Positions 31,113 through 34,876 of a stretch of DNA of 34,876 bases are shown here, piece after piece. Under the pieces are notes generated by a model. That model saw only the letters and a list, made by a program, of their open reading frames with translations. It did no database searches and had not been told where the DNA came from. The stretch is taken from NCBI RefSeq assembly GCF_030538695.1, contig NZ_JAUNTN010000032.1:1-34876 (forward strand). Reading direction: 5' to 3'. Each line of letters opens with the position of its first letter. Position 1 is the first letter of the stretch. The DNA is from Paracoccus sp. (in: a-proteobacteria) (GTDB taxonomy: Bacteria > Pseudomonadota > Alphaproteobacteria > Rhodobacterales > Rhodobacteraceae). Position numbers and translations under genes: made by a program.

Positions 31113-33241
31113 ATGATGACACATTCCAACCATGGCCGGATCACCTTTCGGCCACTGCTGATGACGACTGCGGTTTCACTGTCACTGACCCAGATGGTCG
31201 CGGCACAAACCGTCAGCGATGACACCACCGTTCTGGAGCAGATCACGCTTTACGGTCAGGAAGGGGCCGGCTACACGGCGCAACGCAGCACCGCCGCCAC
31301 CAAAACCAGCACCCCGCTGCAAGAAACGCCTGTCTCGGTCTCGGTCGTCACCGGGCAGCAGATGGAGGATCAGGCGGTGAAGTCGGTGGCGCAGGCGCTG
31401 CGCTATACCTCGGGTGTCGCGTCCGAATATCGCGGCACCTCGAATATCTCGGACGAAACCTATATCCGCGGCTTCGGTTATGTTCCGATCTATCTGGAAG
31501 GTTTGGCCGTCAGCGGTCAGGACGTGCAGATCGACCCCTGGCTGCTGCAATCCGTCGCTGCGGTGAAAGGCCCGGCATCGCTGCTTTATGGTCAGGCCAG
31601 CCCCGGCGGGCTGATCGACATGCAACTGAAGAAAGCCGATGGCACATCGGGAACGCAGTTCGGAATCGTCACCGGCACGCACAGTCGCATCGGCACCCGT
31701 TTCGACGTTGCACGCAAGCTGGACGATCAGCTTTCATGGCGTCTTGTCGGCAATGCGGAACAGGCCGATACACAAGAGAAAGGGCTGGAAACACGTCGCC
31801 TGACCTTGTCATCCTCGATCCTGTGGACGCCGACCGACGCCACTTCCCTCAGCGTTTATGGCATGATCAGCGCGAACCCGATGCAGGTTATCGCAACTTC
31901 CGCGAGGCGCTCGGCACGCTGTATCCGACCTCATACGGCTATATCCCCGGTGATTTTCTGGTCAGCGATCCCGATTTCGAACGGTCCGAGCGCACGATAT
32001 ACAGTTTTGGCTACACACTGGAACGCGAGTTGTCGGATACGACCACGCTGCGTCAAAAATTCGGCGCGACAAGTGGCGACTGGGATCTGCGCACGCTGCT
32101 TTGGGACGTTCTGGGCAGCGATGAGCGGAGGATCACCCGGTCCGTCACGGATGCCTATACCAAGTCTCGCCAGTTCAGCCTCGACAATCAGGTCGAGCAT
32201 CGGATGAACCTGGGTGGCGGTGAGCATGTCTTGTTGGGTGGAATCGATTTACGATATGTCCGCACCTATCGTGACACCAGTTATGGCGCGACCGCGAACT
32301 CCATCGACTGGCTTGATCCGAATTATGGCGATATCGTCGTGACCGGAAGCCCGCGCCGCTCGGAAAGCATCTCCCGGCTTCGTCAGACCGGGATCTATCT
32401 GCAGGATCAGGCGACTTTCGGAAATCTGCATGTGCAGGCCGGTCTGCGCTATGACTGGGCCGAAAACGACGCGCTCAACCTGCTCAGCGGCTCGCGCGAG
32501 ACGCAGGAATCCGAGGCGCTTTCGGGCCGTCTGGGTCTGCTTTACGAAATGGAGAACGGCTTCTCGCCCTATATCAGCTATTCGACCTCGTTCGAGCCGG
32601 TGACGCAGGTTCCGCAAGCCGGCGAAGACCCGTTCGATCCGACCGAAGGCAAGCAGCTTGAAATCGGTGTCAAATGGGCCAACGCGGACGATAGGCTGAT
32701 GGTGACGGCCTCGGCCTATGATTTGCGCCAGACGAATGTGCTAAAGGCAATCAGCGGCACATTGCCCACCGAATACGAACAGGTCGGCGAGATCCGGTCG
32801 CGCGGATTCGAGATCGAGGGGCAGGGTCAACTGACCGAAAGGTTCTCGATGCTGGCCAGCTATGGCTATAACGACTCGCGCATTTCCAAATCCAACAATT
32901 CCGGGGAAGTCGGCGCCCATAACGACCGCGTGCCGATGCATCAGGTCTCGCTTTGGGGGAAATATGCGTTCGATAATGGCTGGGATGCCGCGCTTGGCAT
33001 TCGCTATATCGGCAAAAGCTGGGCGCGCGCGAACGCCTTTCAGGTGCCGGGCGTGACGCTGGTGGACGCCGCGGTCGGCTATGATTTCGGCGCATTGGAC
33101 AGCCGCTATCAAGGGGTGCGCGGTCAGATCAACATCACCAACCTGACGGATGAATTCTATGCCGCGTCCTGCGCCAGTGCCTATGCCTGCTGGGTCGGGC
33201 CCGAGCGCCAGATCACCGCAGCCATTGATTACAAATGGTAA
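31113..33241 (+). pseudogene. TonB-dependent siderophore receptor, single frameshift
   Basis: Two frames join into one receptor of about 709 residues. The first, from the ATG at 31113 with GAAGG upstream, has a signal peptide (LLMTTAVSLSLTQMVAAQ), a TonB box (TTVLEQITLYG) and a plug with LQETPVSVSVVTGQQMEDQA, ETYIRGFGYVPIYLEGL and AVKGPASLLYGQASPGG. Near 31880 a missing base shifts the frame, after ISANP and before DAGYRNFREALGTLYPTSYG. The second frame then runs to QITAAIDYKW, a normal barrel end. The pattern is that of ferrichrome/hydroxamate-type receptors. As sequenced it gives a plug with almost no barrel. It overlaps the next gene by seven bases. Confidence 0.8.
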
Positions 33242-34818
33242 GGTCGGTCATCCCAATGCTGCTTGTGTCGCTGATGCTGGCGTCACAGGCAACCGCGCAG
33301 CAGCTTTTGCAACCGGGCGAACCGTTGTCGTTGCAATTGGATCAGGCGGGCGCAGAGCAGCTGCGGATCGACGCGGTTGCGGGCAGTTATGTCGTCGGCG
33401 TCATAAAGGCAGAGGGTATGATCGACGCCAATCTGCGCAACAAAAGCGGTCAGCATTTTCGGCAACTTGCGGATGATAAAACTGGCGAAATGACCTTCCG
33501 TTTTATCGCCCCGGACGACGCCCCGGCACTGGAGTTGACCGGCAACGGCACGGCGGTGATCGAACTACGGCAGGTGGTGGCCCCTGATGCGCAACGACAT
33601 GCAGTCGAGGCGGTCAATCCGGGTTACGAAAGTCGCCGCATCGCTGCTCTGGCGGCGGTGCTGGATGGCGGTGGCAGTTCTGATGCTTTCTGGCAAGAGA
33701 TCGCAGAGAAAGGCACCCCGCTGATCGAGGATGCAGGCGATGGCGAGGTAATCCTGACATTCTTGTGGCGCGGGGCGACACGGAATGTGCGCCTGTTCGG
33801 CGGCCCATCCAACGATCACGAGTGGCTGGACCAGCTTGGCGACAGCGATGTCTGGTTCAAGAGCTTCCGCGTCCCGGATCGGACGCGCCTGTCCTATCAG
33901 CTTGCCCCGGATGTGCCCGAGGTGCCCGGCAGCTTTCGCGACAAGCGTGCCGCCCTGCTGGCGACCGCCCAGATGGACCCGCTGAACAAGTATCCCTGGC
34001 CTGTGGATGCACCGGACCGGTTTAACCAGAAGGCAACCGTCAGCCTGCCCGATGCACCGCCGCAACCCGGCACGCCGCCCACGGCAGATGCCGTTCCCAT
34101 CCTGTCCGAACTTGCCTTCGAAAGCGAGCTGCTTGGGAATAGTCGCCGCATCACGCTGTCCCATCCGCGCAACTTCGATCCCAAGGATCCACGACTGGTC
34201 ACGCTGTTTGTCTTTGACGGCGAAAGGGCGATGGACGAACTGGATCTGCCGCACGTTCTGGACAGCCTGACACGTGACGGGGTTTTGCCGCCGGTTCTGA
34301 CGGTCATGATCCCATCCATCGATTCCGATACACGCGCCCGCGAACTCCCCGGAAACCCGGTTTTCGCCGATGCTTTGGCTGACGAATTGCTGCCGCTGGT
34401 CAGCCTGACAACTGGTATTGCACCCGACCCCGCCCGCACCGCTGTCACGGGTGTCAGCTATGGCGGATTGGCCGCAGCGACTGTGCCGTTTCATCGGTCC
34501 GATATCTTCGGCAACGGGATCAGCCTGTCCGGCTCTTTCTGGTGGGCGCCGGACAGGAATTCAGATCGAGGCATTCCCTATGTCGCCGCAGAATACGCCG
34601 CAGCGCCGAAACTTCCTGTCCGGTTTTTCATCAGCGCGGGCGACTTTGAAAATGCGCGCGACGGAAACTTCGGGATTCTGGAAACCTCGCGCGCGATGCG
34701 AGATATTCTGCGGCTGAAAGGTTATGAGGTAAGTTGGCGGGAATATGCCGCTGGCCACGACTATTTCGCATGGCGCGGCGCCGTGGCTGATGGAATGATC
34801 GCCCTGTTCGGCAAGTAG
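33235..34818 (+). CDS. Exported enterochelin-esterase-like (Fes-type) siderophore hydrolase
   Basis: A 527-residue protein. It has a signal peptide (MVRSVIPMLLVSLMLASQATAQ), then a beta-rich segment (about residues 25-115), then a Fes N-terminal (DUF3327) domain with FWQEIAEKGTPLIED, FLWRGATRNVRLFGG and WFKSFRVPDRTRLSYQLAPD. The C-terminal esterase-D-like domain carries the nucleophile in GVSYGGLA (Ser408) and a histidine in AAGHDYFAW (His508). Fes of E. coli is cytoplasmic and splits ferric enterobactin; the signal peptide here implies periplasmic cleavage, as with IroE or PfeE. It starts inside the stop of the receptor (ATGGTAA), so it is coupled to it. The substrate is probably a triscatecholate or ester siderophore, but this is inferred. 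Confidence 0.82.
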   Translation: MVRSVIPMLLVSLMLASQATAQQLLQPGEPLSLQLDQAGAEQLRIDAVAGSYVVGVIKAEGMIDANLRNKSGQHFRQLADDKTGEMTFRFIAPDDAPALELTGNGTAVIELRQVVAPDAQRHAVEAVNPGYESRRIAALAAVLDGGGSSDAFWQEIAEKGTPLIEDAGDGEVILTFLWRGATRNVRLFGGPSNDHEWLDQLGDSDVWFKSFRVPDRTRLSYQLAPDVPEVPGSFRDKRAALLATAQMDPLNKYPWPVDAPDRFNQKATVSLPDAPPQPGTPPTADAVPILSELAFESELLGNSRRITLSHPRNFDPKDPRLVTLFVFDGERAMDELDLPHVLDSLTRDGVLPPVLTVMIPSIDSDTRARELPGNPVFADALADELLPLVSLTTGIAPDPARTAVTGVSYGGLAAATVPFHRSDIFGNGISLSGSFWWAPDRNSDRGIPYVAAEYAAAPKLPVRFFISAGDFENARDGNFGILETSRAMRDILRLKGYEVSWREYAAGHDYFAWRGAVADGMIALFGK

Positions 34819-34823
34819 TCTGG

Positions 34824-34876
34824 TTGAGCTACTCCCCATCTCTTGGACAGGATCTGGCGTAATTTAAGCTACTCGT
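34824..34876. mobile_element. Possible IS3-type end at the window edge
   Basis: Six bases after the esterase stop, the sequence reads TTGAGCTACTCCCCATCTCT and then TGGACAGG, which resembles terminal repeats of IS3-family elements (TGAGCTGCCCC...TGGACA). The rest would lie beyond the window. Based on pattern only. Confidence 0.3.

Overview
The window is high-GC alphaproteobacterial DNA, most likely from Paracoccus or a close Rhodobacterales relative. The evidence is a red-type (form IC) Calvin-Benson-Bassham operon with divergent cbbR, cobalamin riboswitches, trb-type conjugation remnants and tightly packed operons. The species is inferred from gene content only.

Layout. (1) 1-1259 is a scrapyard: the end of an IS5-like element, a broken XRE-type regulator gene, and a trb remnant in which trbL is fused to the tail of trbI, followed by an intact DUF2274 gene. 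(2) 1260-5603, minus strand: a complete vitamin B12 uptake operon, btuB-btuF-btuC-btuD, led by a cobalamin riboswitch (5735-5888). (3) 5889-6970: a second, divergent cobalamin riboswitch in front of a broken luciferase-like oxidoreductase gene, then a third cobalamin riboswitch. (4) 6971-10711: nrdHIEF, a class Ib ribonucleotide reductase operon downstream of the third riboswitch. (5) 10966-21228: cbbR and, divergently, cbbF-P-T-A-L-S-X-E-Y, a full carbon-fixation operon ending in the XuBP phosphatase gene cbbY. (6) 21235-22083: remains of three unrelated insertion sequences (IS5-, IS1- and IS3-like). (7) 22132-34818: an iron/siderophore uptake island. It holds two divergent gene pairs (TonB-dependent receptor plus YncE-like beta-propeller), a frameshifted membrane-anchored alpha/beta hydrolase, a frameshifted third receptor, and an enterochelin-esterase-like protein with a signal peptide. 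The last 53 bases look like another IS end.

How the genes work together. When B12 is scarce, the riboswitches should permit B12 import (btu) and a B12-independent ribonucleotide reductase (nrd); when it is plentiful, both should be shut down. The cbb operon regenerates ribulose-1,5-bisphosphate, fixes CO2 with red Rubisco, reactivates Rubisco with CbbX and removes a misfire inhibitor with CbbY. The iron island probably imports ferric siderophores and hydrolyses them in the periplasm, but three of its seven genes are broken or suspect, so it is either decaying or affected by sequence errors.

The most notable points are the trio of cobalamin riboswitches within about 1.15 kb (one apparently orphaned), B12-riboswitch control of a class Ib reductase, a perfect hairpin between cbbS and cbbX, and the mirrored receptor/beta-propeller pairs with an exported Fes-like esterase. 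No tRNA, rRNA or CRISPR array was seen.
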